A DNA stretch of 10,934 nucleotides from Acidimicrobiia bacterium (GTDB lineage: Bacteria; Actinomycetota; Acidimicrobiia; Acidimicrobiales; Bin134): assembly GCA_009843565.1 (NCBI GenBank), contig VYDF01000241.1, positions 9,546 through 20,479 on the forward strand, given 5' to 3'. How positions within the stretch are numbered: the stretch's first letter is position 1; the number at the start of each line of letters is the position of its first letter. Made by a program: the position numbers and the translations under genes. The notes under the pieces are model-generated. The model saw only the letters and a list, made by a program, of their open reading frames with translations. It did not search any database and was not told where the DNA came from. Shown here one piece after another: positions 1-7,193 of this stretch.

Positions 1-612
1 GCCTTCTACCAGCAGCTGGACGTGACCCGGGAGGACGACTGGAATGCCGCGGTGGCTGCCACCGTGGAGCGGTTCGGCAAGCTCGACATCCTGGTGAACA
101 ACGCCGGCATCGGGGCATTCGGAACGCTGGAGGGGCTCGACCTGAAGACTCACCACGAGATGACCGACATCAATCTCCACGGTGTGTACCTGGGCATGCG
201 GGCGGCCAAGGCCGCACTGGTGGCCACCGGCAACGGCGCCATCATAAACATCTCCTCCATCGACGGCATCGTGGGTGTGTTGGGCATGACCAGCTACGCC
301 GGCACCAAGTTCGCGGTCACCGGAATGACCCGCTCGGCGGCCATCGAGCTGGGGCCGCTGGGAGTGCGGGTCAACTCCATCCATCCCGGGGTGATCAACA
401 GCCCGATGGTGCAGGAGGCCCCGCCTGAGACCCTGGCCCGCCTCAACCGGCTCATGGACATGCAGCCCATCAGGCGCATGGGCGAGCCCCACGAGATCGC
501 CTCGCTGGCCCTGTTCTTGGCCAGCGATGAGGCCAGCTACATCACCGGCGCCCAATTCGTGATCGACGGCGGGCACCTGGCCGGACCGTGGCGGGAGTCG
601 TTCGAGGAGTAG
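1..612 (+). CDS. SDR family NAD(P)-dependent oxidoreductase, 5'-truncated
   Basis: This is the C-terminal three quarters or so of a classical short-chain dehydrogenase/reductase, which oxidises or reduces alcohol/carbonyl groups with NAD(P) in the cytoplasm. The frame is open to base 1, so the start and the glycine-rich cofactor motif lie outside the window. Visible family marks are the NNAG motif (97-108), an Asn in DINLHG near 169, the active-site Ser region INISS (247-258), the catalytic YAGTK (YxxxK, 295-309), a HPG motif after it, and the C-terminal ITGAQFVIDGG signature near 541-570. It ends 14 bases before the P450 at 627, so the two are probably co-transcribed and may act on one substrate, with the P450 making an alcohol that the SDR oxidises; that pairing is inference. 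The substrate is unknown. Confidence 0.93.
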   Translation, partial: AFYQQLDVTREDDWNAAVAATVERFGKLDILVNNAGIGAFGTLEGLDLKTHHEMTDINLHGVYLGMRAAKAALVATGNGAIINISSIDGIVGVLGMTSYAGTKFAVTGMTRSAAIELGPLGVRVNSIHPGVINSPMVQEAPPETLARLNRLMDMQPIRRMGEPHEIASLALFLASDEASYITGAQFVIDGGHLAGPWRESFEE

Positions 613-626
613 GGAAGTCCAGAGCT

Positions 627-1817
627 GTGACCGATATCTTGCCCGCCTTCGACCCTCACAACCCGGAGTATTTCGAAACCGGCCTGCCCTTCGACCTGCT
701 GGCCGAGCTGCGCCAGCGGGGACCGGTGGCCAAGACACCGCTGGGCTACTACCTGACCCGTCGCCAAGAGGCCGACGAACTGCTGTATGCAGTGGACACC
801 TACGGCTCCGATATGACCCCGGGCACCGGGCTCGGTGGCGTGGAGGAAGTTCCCGATGAGCAGCTGTTCCTCCCCGAGATCGACGAACCAGTTCACGGGC
901 AGATCCGTCGGCTTTACAACTCGGCGCTGGGACCTCACCGCACCATGAGGATCCAGCCGTTTGTGCGGGAGACCTGCGAGGGGCTGCTCGACGCCTTGGC
1001 CAGCGAAGACCCCGCCGATCTGCACGCTGACTACGCCGTTCCCATCCCCTGTGAGGTGATTGCCCGCATCATCGGCCTGCCCGATGGCGGGGCCGACAAG
1101 CTGAAAGTGTGGTCATCGGACGGCTCAGTAATGTTCCGGGCCGTATGTCCCCAGTACGCCCCCGACGGCCCTCCCATCACCGGCTACTTGAAGGACTTGG
1201 TGGCCCAAGAGCGCCGCGCCGACGAGCCCAGCTCCCACACTTACAGGGTGTTCTTGGACGCGGAGATCGAAGGCGAGCCCCTCAGCGACACGGTGATCGC
1301 CCATCAGCTACAGACCATGGTGCTGGGCGGAGTACACACCACCCGAGGGCTGCTGGCCCACTCCATGCACCGGCTTATCGTGGAACCCGAAACCTGGGCC
1401 GCCCTAGAGGCCGACCGGGAGCTGATACCGGTATTCGTGGAGGAGTCCCTGCGGCACGACTCGCCCGCACCCCGGGTGGCCCGGCGGTGCCTGAAGGACA
1501 CCCACTTGGGCGGGGTGGACATGAGGCAGGGTGACTGGGTGGAGGTGGGATTGGCGTCGGCCAACCGGGACGAGAAGCAGTACGACGACCCCGAGGACTT
1601 CCGGCTCGACCGACCCGATCCACTCAACCACGTGGCCTTCGGCGCCGGTGCCCACGTCTGCCCCGGTGCCAGCCTGGCCCGCCTCGAAGGGGTCACCGCT
1701 ATCGAGACCCTGCTCGATCGAGTGGCCGCTCTCACTCCGGTAGAGGGTTTCGAATACCCTCCCCTCCCCGCCAACCTGGCCTACAGCGACCTTCCCGCCC
1801 ACATCTCTTGGCGCTAG
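627..1817 (+). CDS. Cytochrome P450 (soluble bacterial class)
   Basis: A 396-residue haem-thiolate monooxygenase of the usual bacterial length, with no membrane anchor, needing external ferredoxin or other redox partners. The GTG at 627 is preferred: AGGGAAG lies about 10 bases upstream and the frame avoids overlap with the SDR. A GTG at 588 would add 13 residues and overlap it. Visible motifs are the K-helix ExxR (E273-R276, in EESLR) and the haem-binding loop FGAGAHVCPG with the axial ligand at C345. The I helix reads GGVHTT (234-239): the acid normally before the Thr pair is replaced by His237, while both threonines remain. The context with an SDR suggests oxidative catabolism or tailoring of a hydrophobic compound. 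The CYP family cannot be assigned by eye. A hairpin follows the stop codon. Confidence 0.95.
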   Translation: MTDILPAFDPHNPEYFETGLPFDLLAELRQRGPVAKTPLGYYLTRRQEADELLYAVDTYGSDMTPGTGLGGVEEVPDEQLFLPEIDEPVHGQIRRLYNSALGPHRTMRIQPFVRETCEGLLDALASEDPADLHADYAVPIPCEVIARIIGLPDGGADKLKVWSSDGSVMFRAVCPQYAPDGPPITGYLKDLVAQERRADEPSSHTYRVFLDAEIEGEPLSDTVIAHQLQTMVLGGVHTTRGLLAHSMHRLIVEPETWAALEADRELIPVFVEESLRHDSPAPRVARRCLKDTHLGGVDMRQGDWVEVGLASANRDEKQYDDPEDFRLDRPDPLNHVAFGAGAHVCPGASLARLEGVTAIETLLDRVAALTPVEGFEYPPLPANLAYSDLPAHISWR

Positions 1818-1822
1818 CTGGT

Positions 1823-1850
1823 GAATTCGAACCCTCCGAAGTTCATTTTC
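1823..1850 (+). terminator. Possible intrinsic terminator after the P450
   Basis: GAATTCG (1823-1829) pairs with CGAAGTTC (1837-1844) across a 7-base loop, leaving one bulged G. The stem is followed at once by ATTTTC. It begins six bases after the P450 stop codon and could end the SDR-P450 transcript before the Rieske gene. The stem is short and A/T-rich on one side, and the T tract is only four bases, so this is weak evidence. It could also be an operator for the gene downstream. Confidence 0.35.
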
Positions 1851-1884
1851 GATAAATTTCCCAAGTGCCCAGAATCGCAGTGAG

Positions 1885-1897
1885 TAGGGTCGAATGA
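1885..1897 (+). promoter_or_regulatory. Candidate -10 box for leaderless transcription of the Rieske gene
   Basis: TAGGGT at 1885-1890 matches the actinobacterial TANNNT -10 pattern and is followed after exactly six bases by the second of two adjacent ATG codons (1897). Transcription would start at or very near that ATG, giving a leaderless message, which agrees with the lack of a clear Shine-Dalgarno sequence. No convincing -35 hexamer is seen, which is common for this promoter type. The same TAGGGT hexamer occurs before the fusion P450 on the other strand. Confidence 0.4.
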
Positions 1898-2940
1898 TGT
1901 CCGAGGGGTCAACGGAGATAGCGAACGAACCGATACTCTCGCCGTTTCCCGAGGGCTGGTACTTCGTCGCCAGCCGCCAGTCCCTCGACAAAGCCAGGCT
2001 CATCAAGAGGGCCTGGATGGGCGAGAACATCATCATTTGGTGCGATGAGAACGGGAGCGTTTGTGTCGCTGGGGCCTATTGCCCGCATCTGGGTGCTGAT
2101 CTGGGGCCCGAGGTAGGAGGGTGTGTTCGCGACGGCCGGCTCGTCTGTCCGTTCCATGGATTTGAATACCAGGCCGATGGCCAGTGTGTGGCCACTCCCT
2201 TCGGCCCCCCACCGAAGGCGGCGCGGTTGCAAACGTTTGAGACCCGGGAAATCGCCGGCCTGATCTTCGCCTGGTGGGGTATTGGAGGACGACCCCCGCA
2301 ATGGCATCTGCCCGCTGAGGAGCCAGACCAAGCTGGCTGGAGCAGCCTAAATGTCTGGACTTCCCGTTTTGCCGGCCATCCCCAGGAGACAACCGAAAAC
2401 TCTGTAGACCTGACCCATCTTCAGCATGTCCACGGCTACGACAGCGTGACTCGCGTCGAGCCGGTCTCGGTGGACGGAGCCCACTTCAGGAGCCGCTTCG
2501 ACTTTGCCCGGACCCGGAGAATCGCCAAAGTCGCCAGACTGAAGCTCGACGTAGCCGCCAACACTCTCATCTACGGCCTGGGGTACTCCTTTGTGGAAGT
2601 GCGCGAGCGCACGATCGGGCTGGACACGCGCCTTTGGATACTGGCGACGCCCGTCGATGGTGAGCTGATCGATCTGTCAGTGGTGTCGCAGACGGGAGAA
2701 CTTCGCAACCCGAGTCGCAAGATCGCCGGTCTGGGATTTCTCCCTATGAGGTTGCGGGCCCCCATCATCAACAAGGTCATGGCCGCGTTCGAAAAGCAAG
2801 ACGTCCTCCAAGACATACCAATCTGGAGCACCAAGCAGTACCGGTCTCGGCCGCGCCTATCGCGTGCCGACGGTGAGATCATGCAGTTCCGCTCGTACTG
2901 CGCCCAGTTCTATCCCGACCCGGCCACCAACGACAGGTAG
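1894..2940 (+). CDS. Rieske [2Fe-2S] non-haem iron oxygenase, KshA/Neverland-like
   Basis: A 348-residue oxygenase subunit. The N-terminal Rieske domain has the cluster ligands C63-x-H65 and C85-xx-H88. The catalytic domain carries the mononuclear iron motif around N169-D172 with H175 and H180. A later Asp, D307 in LQDIPIW, sits where KshA-type enzymes supply the third ligand. The tail (IW..KQYRSRP, then F-R-x-Y-x-x-Q-F-Y) resembles the 3-ketosteroid 9-alpha-hydroxylase and cholesterol 7-desaturase (DAF-36/Neverland) group, so a steroid, hopanoid or similar polycyclic substrate is plausible but not shown. Such enzymes take electrons from a ferredoxin-reductase system, none of which is encoded here. 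Two ATGs compete (1894, 1897); a -10 box favours 1897. The flavoprotein follows 12 bases downstream, so the two form an operon. Base composition looks lower in GC than the preceding genes. Confidence 0.93.
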   Translation: MMSEGSTEIANEPILSPFPEGWYFVASRQSLDKARLIKRAWMGENIIIWCDENGSVCVAGAYCPHLGADLGPEVGGCVRDGRLVCPFHGFEYQADGQCVATPFGPPPKAARLQTFETREIAGLIFAWWGIGGRPPQWHLPAEEPDQAGWSSLNVWTSRFAGHPQETTENSVDLTHLQHVHGYDSVTRVEPVSVDGAHFRSRFDFARTRRIAKVARLKLDVAANTLIYGLGYSFVEVRERTIGLDTRLWILATPVDGELIDLSVVSQTGELRNPSRKIAGLGFLPMRLRAPIINKVMAAFEKQDVLQDIPIWSTKQYRSRPRLSRADGEIMQFRSYCAQFYPDPATNDR

Positions 2941-2952
2941 GGACAACAGTCG

Positions 2953-4341
2953 ATGGCAAGGGGCAAGACTCAGAATCCGCCGCGCAAAGTCGCCGTGGTC
3001 GGAGGCGGCGTGTCGGGGCTGGGTGCCGCGTGGGCCCTGCATCATCAGCCGGACAGCTTCGATTTCCGATTGTACGAAGCGGAGGAACTGCTCGGTGGCA
3101 ACGCGATCACCGTTGACATGCCTCAAGACGATGGCGGGTCTATTCCCTTCGACATCTCGGTAACTGCCTTGATCCCCTCCGTCTACGAACACATCTTGCT
3201 TTTGATGGAGCAGTTTGGCATCAAGCGAATCGACACGAAGTTCAGCTACAGCGTGAAGTACGCAGGACAGATCTACGCCCACGATTTCGACTCCGAAATC
3301 AGGCAGCAACTGCACGCGGAAATCGCCAAATTCCAACGAATCCTGCGGCGGATACAGCGGGTGGGCTGGCTGAGCCGCTCCCAATCGAAGGCCCTGAACT
3401 TCTTGAACCCGTTCAACTACATCACCATGGGGACGATCCTGAATCTGGGCGGATTCTCCGGTGACTTCCGATACAAAGTTCTCAAGCCCATGTTCGTGAA
3501 CTTTCTCATGGCCACGAACGTGTTCGATCTGCCCGCCGCTCTGTTCGCTCGGTATCTCGAGTTCTTCGACATCGAATCGGCCACGCCCATGCAGACCTGG
3601 GATCAGGGGTCGCAGCGCATCTACGAGCACTTGTCAGCCGACTTCCAAGACAAGATCTATCTGAATCGCCCGGTGCAGCGGGTATATCGGTCTAAATCCG
3701 GCGTCGAGGTCGAAGACGCCAACGGTATACGGGAGAGGTTCGACGACGTCATCTTCGCCTGCAACGCGAACCAAACCCTGATGATGATCGACAAGCCCAC
3801 CAGTCTCGAGCGCTACCTGCTCTCATCGATCCGCTACGAGAGCGAACTCCACAACCACACCGTGGTCCACTACGACCCCTCGGTGCTTCCCGACAACGAG
3901 GCCAAGCCCCTGACCACCCGCAGCAACCACATCGCCCAGTACGGTGCCCGACCCGACAACTACGAGATCACCTACATCATGCACAACCAGCAACCATGGG
4001 TGAGCCGGTCTGACAAACCCTGTCTGGTGACATATAACGCCATCAGCCCGATCGATGAAGAGAAGATCGTCAAGAAGTGGTGGTTCCAACACGTCGTCCA
4101 CGATGTGCGCCACGTGGCTCTAATCGTCAACCTTTTCCGCTTCATTCAAGGCAAGAGGCGAACCTGGCATTGCGGCGCCCACACGCTTATCAACAGTCAG
4201 GAGACCTGCTTCATCACCGGACTCGCCGCGGCGAGGCAGATGGGGGCGGACTACCCCTTCGACGACCCCGCCGCGAGGCGTACCTTCAACTACTACGGCA
4301 GCATCATGTACGGCTGGCGGTTCAAAAAGGCGAGGCGCTGA
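2953..4341 (+). CDS. FAD-dependent amine-oxidase-like oxidoreductase (COG2907 type)
   Basis: A 462-residue flavoprotein. The N terminus has the dinucleotide-binding fold: VVGGGVSGLG (G17-G24), the ribose-binding acid E42 in LYEAEE, and the following GGN (48-50). The middle contains WDQGSQRIYEHL and NRPVQRVYRS with an FDDVIFACNANQTL segment, and the C-terminal FAD-closing region is RTWHCGAHT (403-411). This order matches the family of predicted NAD/FAD-binding proteins COG2907, related to amine oxidases and phytoene desaturases. The biochemical role of that family is poorly known; members are often found beside lipid-modifying enzymes. The start is supported by GTAGGGA at 2938-2944, eight bases before the ATG. 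Translation is probably coupled to the Rieske gene. It may oxidise or desaturate the same substrate; it does not look like a ferredoxin reductase. The 3' end converges on the fusion P450 with a 23-base gap. Confidence 0.9.
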   Translation: MARGKTQNPPRKVAVVGGGVSGLGAAWALHHQPDSFDFRLYEAEELLGGNAITVDMPQDDGGSIPFDISVTALIPSVYEHILLLMEQFGIKRIDTKFSYSVKYAGQIYAHDFDSEIRQQLHAEIAKFQRILRRIQRVGWLSRSQSKALNFLNPFNYITMGTILNLGGFSGDFRYKVLKPMFVNFLMATNVFDLPAALFARYLEFFDIESATPMQTWDQGSQRIYEHLSADFQDKIYLNRPVQRVYRSKSGVEVEDANGIRERFDDVIFACNANQTLMMIDKPTSLERYLLSSIRYESELHNHTVVHYDPSVLPDNEAKPLTTRSNHIAQYGARPDNYEITYIMHNQQPWVSRSDKPCLVTYNAISPIDEEKIVKKWWFQHVVHDVRHVALIVNLFRFIQGKRRTWHCGAHTLINSQETCFITGLAAARQMGADYPFDDPAARRTFNYYGSIMYGWRFKKARR

Positions 4342-4357
4342 CCGCCACGGTCTCCCC

Positions 4358-4390
4358 AGAAGCGTCAGACAGGCAGTTCGTGGCGCTTCT
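4358..4390. terminator. Inverted repeat between convergent genes
   Basis: AGAAGCG (4358-4364) is an exact inverted match to CGCTTCT (4384-4390) with a 19-base loop. It lies in the 23-base gap between the flavoprotein and the fusion P450 and overlaps the last codons of the latter. It could act as a two-way terminator. There is no T tract on either strand and the loop is long, so the call is tentative. Confidence 0.25.
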
Positions 4391-6392
4391 CGGCCACAAG
4401 AAACTTCAGCTTCTTGTTCGGTGACATCGACGGGAACGGGCTTATCTTGAGCTTGTACCTCTTGGGGGCGATCTCGAGATCGTAGTAATGCACCATCATC
4501 AGCAGGTTGATCGCCAGCTGAAGTTCCGTCCACCGGATGCCCAGGCAGGTGTGCGTGCCCAGCCCGTAGGGGGCGTAGGTAGAGCCGATGTGCTCTTTGC
4601 GCGGTGCCTGATAGCGGTCGATGTTGAACGTGAAGGGATCGGGGAAGTGATCGCTCATATAGTGCGTTGCCGTCTGGGCTATGAATATCCGCGCCCCTTC
4701 CGGCAGTTCGTAGCCCTCGACAACGCACTTGTTCATCACGTTGCGCACCGACATCGGGACGATGGGGTACATGCGCAGGCACTCCATAATGAAGCGGCGA
4801 GTGACATCGATCGCCGGCCCGGTGAGCGTCTCGCGGTCAGGGTCGCCGTTGGCGAACAGGGCATCGGCCTCGTCGCGGATCCTCTCGAGATACTCCGGCT
4901 GCGCCAGCATGGCGTAGGCAATGAAGGAGAGCTGATCGCCCACGTACATGCTGGCGATCAACGGTGCCGAGAGCACGAATCTCAGATTCGACTCGGGGAG
5001 GAACTGCCGATCACTGCCGTGCATGTTCAGCAGCTCGTCGGCAAGATCCCGAGGACATCCTGCACGCTGGGCGGGCGTGTGGACCCGCAATACCCGATCC
5101 ACCACGTCGTCGATGAGCTTCGCCCGGCGCCTCATCGAGGGAGTGTGGAGCATGAACTTGGGGAGGGTCTTGGCCAGGTGCGTCTTGAGCGCCCGCTCCT
5201 TGAACTTGTGCATGTCGTCGGATACGTCATTCGAGTCAATGCCGATGGTCAGCGGTGACAATTCCGAGTTGATCAGATTCCGGCACATGGTCACCGCAAT
5301 GTCCGCTTCACCGACATTCCAAGTCGCCAGGTTCTCCCGGGCCTTGGCGAAGACCATGTCGAGCTGCTCTTCCAGCCTCCCGCGGGCGTAGCCCGGCTGA
5401 ATGGACTTCCGATACCGGAAGTGATCAGCACCGTCGAGGGCGGGCAACAGCCCCACCCCGCCGTAAACCTTCTCGAAGTCCTCCAGATAGTCCCTGGCTC
5501 GCAGGTGCATGCGGCCATGGCGGTGTACCCAGTGATTGGTCTCGGGCCCGGCCAGGAAGATCATGCGACCCTGGAATGGAACCTTGATGTCGAATACCGG
5601 GCCGTACTCCTTGTGGAGTTCCGCCATGAATGCAGGCACGTTGCCCTTGCGAAGGTGCTTGCTGCGCAGCGCCTTGCGCAGCTTGAGCCGGGGAATCGCC
5701 CTGGTCAGGGCAGTTCGATGGAATAAAGATCCGGTAATGTTCTCGCTGACCGCATCGGCGATGGAGCGGCCGATCAGGTCCATCTTGCAGATCTGCTCGA
5801 CGCGCGCTTCCGACTCCTCATCGAGCTCGAAGATGTAGCGCAAGACATCACAGGTGTCGATGAGACAGATGATGACGACGTCTCGAGGCCCTGGAATCTC
5901 GTTGTTGAAGATCGCCCTGCTGATGCGGGTCTTCACAAACTCGACGGCAGTGCCCACTTCAGAACTGGTGTGGAATCCCGACTTCCAGGCGCCTTGAGCC
6001 AACGACCAGAAATCCCCCTCGTGATGCTGCAAAATCTTCATGTCGACCAGGCGGGCCAGCGTGGTGTCGATGATTGCATCGGCCTGGGGAGCGAGCCGCT
6101 CAATCCAATACTGAGCGTTGCGCTGAACCGGCTCCCTGGCAATCTCGGAGAGTACGGGGTCGAGGCAGGGGTCACCCGTCCTGGTCTGATCCAGAAGGAT
6201 CAAGGACTCCATATCGGTGTCGATGCGATAGATGAGCGACAGCTCGGCGAGCGCGGCCCCCACAACGGCGCAGTTCAGGTTCCAGCCGGGAACCTGGCGA
6301 AAATAGCCGCTTTCCTCATTCAGGAGGGTCAGGACGAGTTCGTCGAGCAGGGTCAACGGCGGCGCCGCTATTTCGGTTTCAACCCGCGTCAT
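4365..6392 (-). CDS. GPP34 (GOLPH3-like) domain fused to a cytochrome P450
   Basis: A 675-residue protein in two parts. Residues about 12-215 look like GPP34: LTLLDELVLTLL near the start, then CAVVGAALAELSLIYRI, TGDPCLDPVL, and a helical segment PRDVVIICLIDTCDVL (169-184) with LDEE....RV..I.KMDL after it, which lines up with the DVL..F..LLDEQYDLA part of human GOLPH3. Eukaryotic relatives bind phosphatidylinositol-4-phosphate on Golgi membrane; bacterial ones are of uncertain role. A basic linker (225-250) leads into a full P450: YGPVF near 263, HFRYR in the C helix, ExxR (E537-R540), FNIDRY, and the haem loop YGLGTHTCLG with ligand C616, where Tyr609 replaces the usual Phe. The I helix (about 474-492) reads ASMYVGDQLS and lacks the acid-Thr pair. 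GGGGAG lies seven bases before the ATG. No membrane helix is evident. Substrate unknown; lipid or terpenoid is a guess. Confidence 0.9.
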   Translation of the reverse strand: MTRVETEIAAPPLTLLDELVLTLLNEESGYFRQVPGWNLNCAVVGAALAELSLIYRIDTDMESLILLDQTRTGDPCLDPVLSEIAREPVQRNAQYWIERLAPQADAIIDTTLARLVDMKILQHHEGDFWSLAQGAWKSGFHTSSEVGTAVEFVKTRISRAIFNNEIPGPRDVVIICLIDTCDVLRYIFELDEESEARVEQICKMDLIGRSIADAVSENITGSLFHRTALTRAIPRLKLRKALRSKHLRKGNVPAFMAELHKEYGPVFDIKVPFQGRMIFLAGPETNHWVHRHGRMHLRARDYLEDFEKVYGGVGLLPALDGADHFRYRKSIQPGYARGRLEEQLDMVFAKARENLATWNVGEADIAVTMCRNLINSELSPLTIGIDSNDVSDDMHKFKERALKTHLAKTLPKFMLHTPSMRRRAKLIDDVVDRVLRVHTPAQRAGCPRDLADELLNMHGSDRQFLPESNLRFVLSAPLIASMYVGDQLSFIAYAMLAQPEYLERIRDEADALFANGDPDRETLTGPAIDVTRRFIMECLRMYPIVPMSVRNVMNKCVVEGYELPEGARIFIAQTATHYMSDHFPDPFTFNIDRYQAPRKEHIGSTYAPYGLGTHTCLGIRWTELQLAINLLMMVHYYDLEIAPKRYKLKISPFPSMSPNKKLKFLVAEKRHELPV

Positions 6393-6422
6393 AATTGCAC
6401 TTCTCCCCGTGCCACGCTACGA

Positions 6423-6450
6423 ACCCTACCATTCGGCCTCAAAGTCACAA
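6423..6450 (-). promoter_or_regulatory. Candidate promoter for the GPP34-P450 gene
   Basis: On the minus strand, TTGTGA (6450-6445) and TAGGGT (6428-6423) are 16 bases apart and fit a -35/-10 pair of actinobacterial type (TANNNT). Transcription would start about 24 bases before the ATG at 6392, leaving room for the GGGGAG ribosome site. This implies the fusion gene can be transcribed apart from the nitroreductase upstream on the same strand. Confidence 0.35.
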
Positions 6451-6491
6451 CCACTATCGCCCCCTCCATGGGTGGGGACACATCAGGCGAG

Positions 6492-6520
6492 GAGCTGGCA
6501 GCTTCTGGTTCTTCCAGCTC
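6492..6520 (-). terminator. Hairpin at the end of the nitroreductase gene
   Basis: GAGCTGG (6492-6498) and CCAGCTC (6514-6520) form a perfect 7-base inverted repeat with a 15-base loop, overlapping the nitroreductase stop codon. No T tract follows on the minus strand. A U-less terminator or a message-end hairpin is possible, and would separate the nitroreductase from the fusion P450. Confidence 0.3.
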
Positions 6521-7193
6521 AGTCCCAATCGGGATTCCAGCGGTTATAGGCAGTGACTTCAGCTGCGGGGTGGCGGAGGGCAGGGCGGAAGCCGGTTCCG
6601 ATGGTGTAGGCCACCGGGAAGAGGCCGGCTTGGATGTGGGTGTCGTAGGGAATGCCCAGCAAGTCGGCCATCTCCTGCTCACGGTGCAGGTGAATGGTGG
6701 TCCAGGCGCTGCCCATGCCCCGGCTGCGCAGGGCCAGCATGAAGCTCCACACTGCGGGGATGATCGAACCCCACTGGCTGGCGTGGTGGAACGTTTGAGC
6801 CCGATCGCTGCGCAGGATTCCGAACCGGTCGACCAGCACCGGAATGAGCATGGCGGGAAGGCGGTGCATGTTGTCGCGTAGGTAGGCCACCGACTCCGAC
6901 ATCTGTTCGGCCCGCACAGTCTGGCGCTCATATTGCTCCCGACCGGCGGCGATGTCGGCCGAGTACTGGGCCATGGCGGCTCGATAGATCTCCGAGGCTT
7001 GCCCGATTACTTCGGGATCGTCGAGCACGATCCAGTGCCACCGCTGTTGGTTCGACCCGGTCGGCGCCTGCAACGCCAAGTCCAGGCACTCCTCAATCAC
7101 GGCCCGCTCCACCGGCCTCTCCAGGTCCAGCCGCTTGCGCACCGCCCGAGTGGTGGTCAATACCTCATCAATGGTCAGATCAAGAACCGTCAT
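6519..7193 (-). CDS. Nitroreductase family FMN protein
   Basis: A 224-residue protein of normal length for nitroreductase-fold flavoenzymes, which use FMN and NAD(P)H to reduce nitro groups, quinones, enones or other small electrophiles, usually as cytoplasmic dimers. Visible family marks are the early TTRAVRKRLD segment (FMN phosphate contact), APTGSNQQRWHWIVL (FMN-contacting loop), the central helix GSIIPAVWSFMLALRSRGMGSAW, the AGLFPVAYTIG strand that is typical of the fold, and a short C-terminal tail NRWNPDWD. The ATG at 7193 has no ribosome site but lies six bases after a TACGAT -10 box, so the message is probably leaderless. It is divergent from the alcohol dehydrogenase with only 23 bases between the start codons, suggesting shared control. 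The physiological substrate is unknown. Confidence 0.92.
   Translation of the reverse strand: MTVLDLTIDEVLTTTRAVRKRLDLERPVERAVIEECLDLALQAPTGSNQQRWHWIVLDDPEVIGQASEIYRAAMAQYSADIAAGREQYERQTVRAEQMSESVAYLRDNMHRLPAMLIPVLVDRFGILRSDRAQTFHHASQWGSIIPAVWSFMLALRSRGMGSAWTTIHLHREQEMADLLGIPYDTHIQAGLFPVAYTIGTGFRPALRHPAAEVTAYNRWNPDWD

Noticed and set aside
588..626. An upstream GTG start for the first P450, overlapping the SDR by 25 bases
   Set aside because: The GTG at 627 has a better-placed ribosome site (AGGGAAG) and gives the usual N-terminal length.
2857..3630. A 257-codon open frame on the minus strand opposite the flavoprotein
   Set aside because: It is a shadow of the clear FAD oxidoreductase gene, shows no family motif, and such long antisense frames are expected in GC-rich DNA.
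5970..6881. A 303-codon open frame on the plus strand across the fusion P450 start and the nitroreductase
   Set aside because: It lies opposite two well-supported genes and runs through their promoter gap; no recognisable domain or ribosome site.
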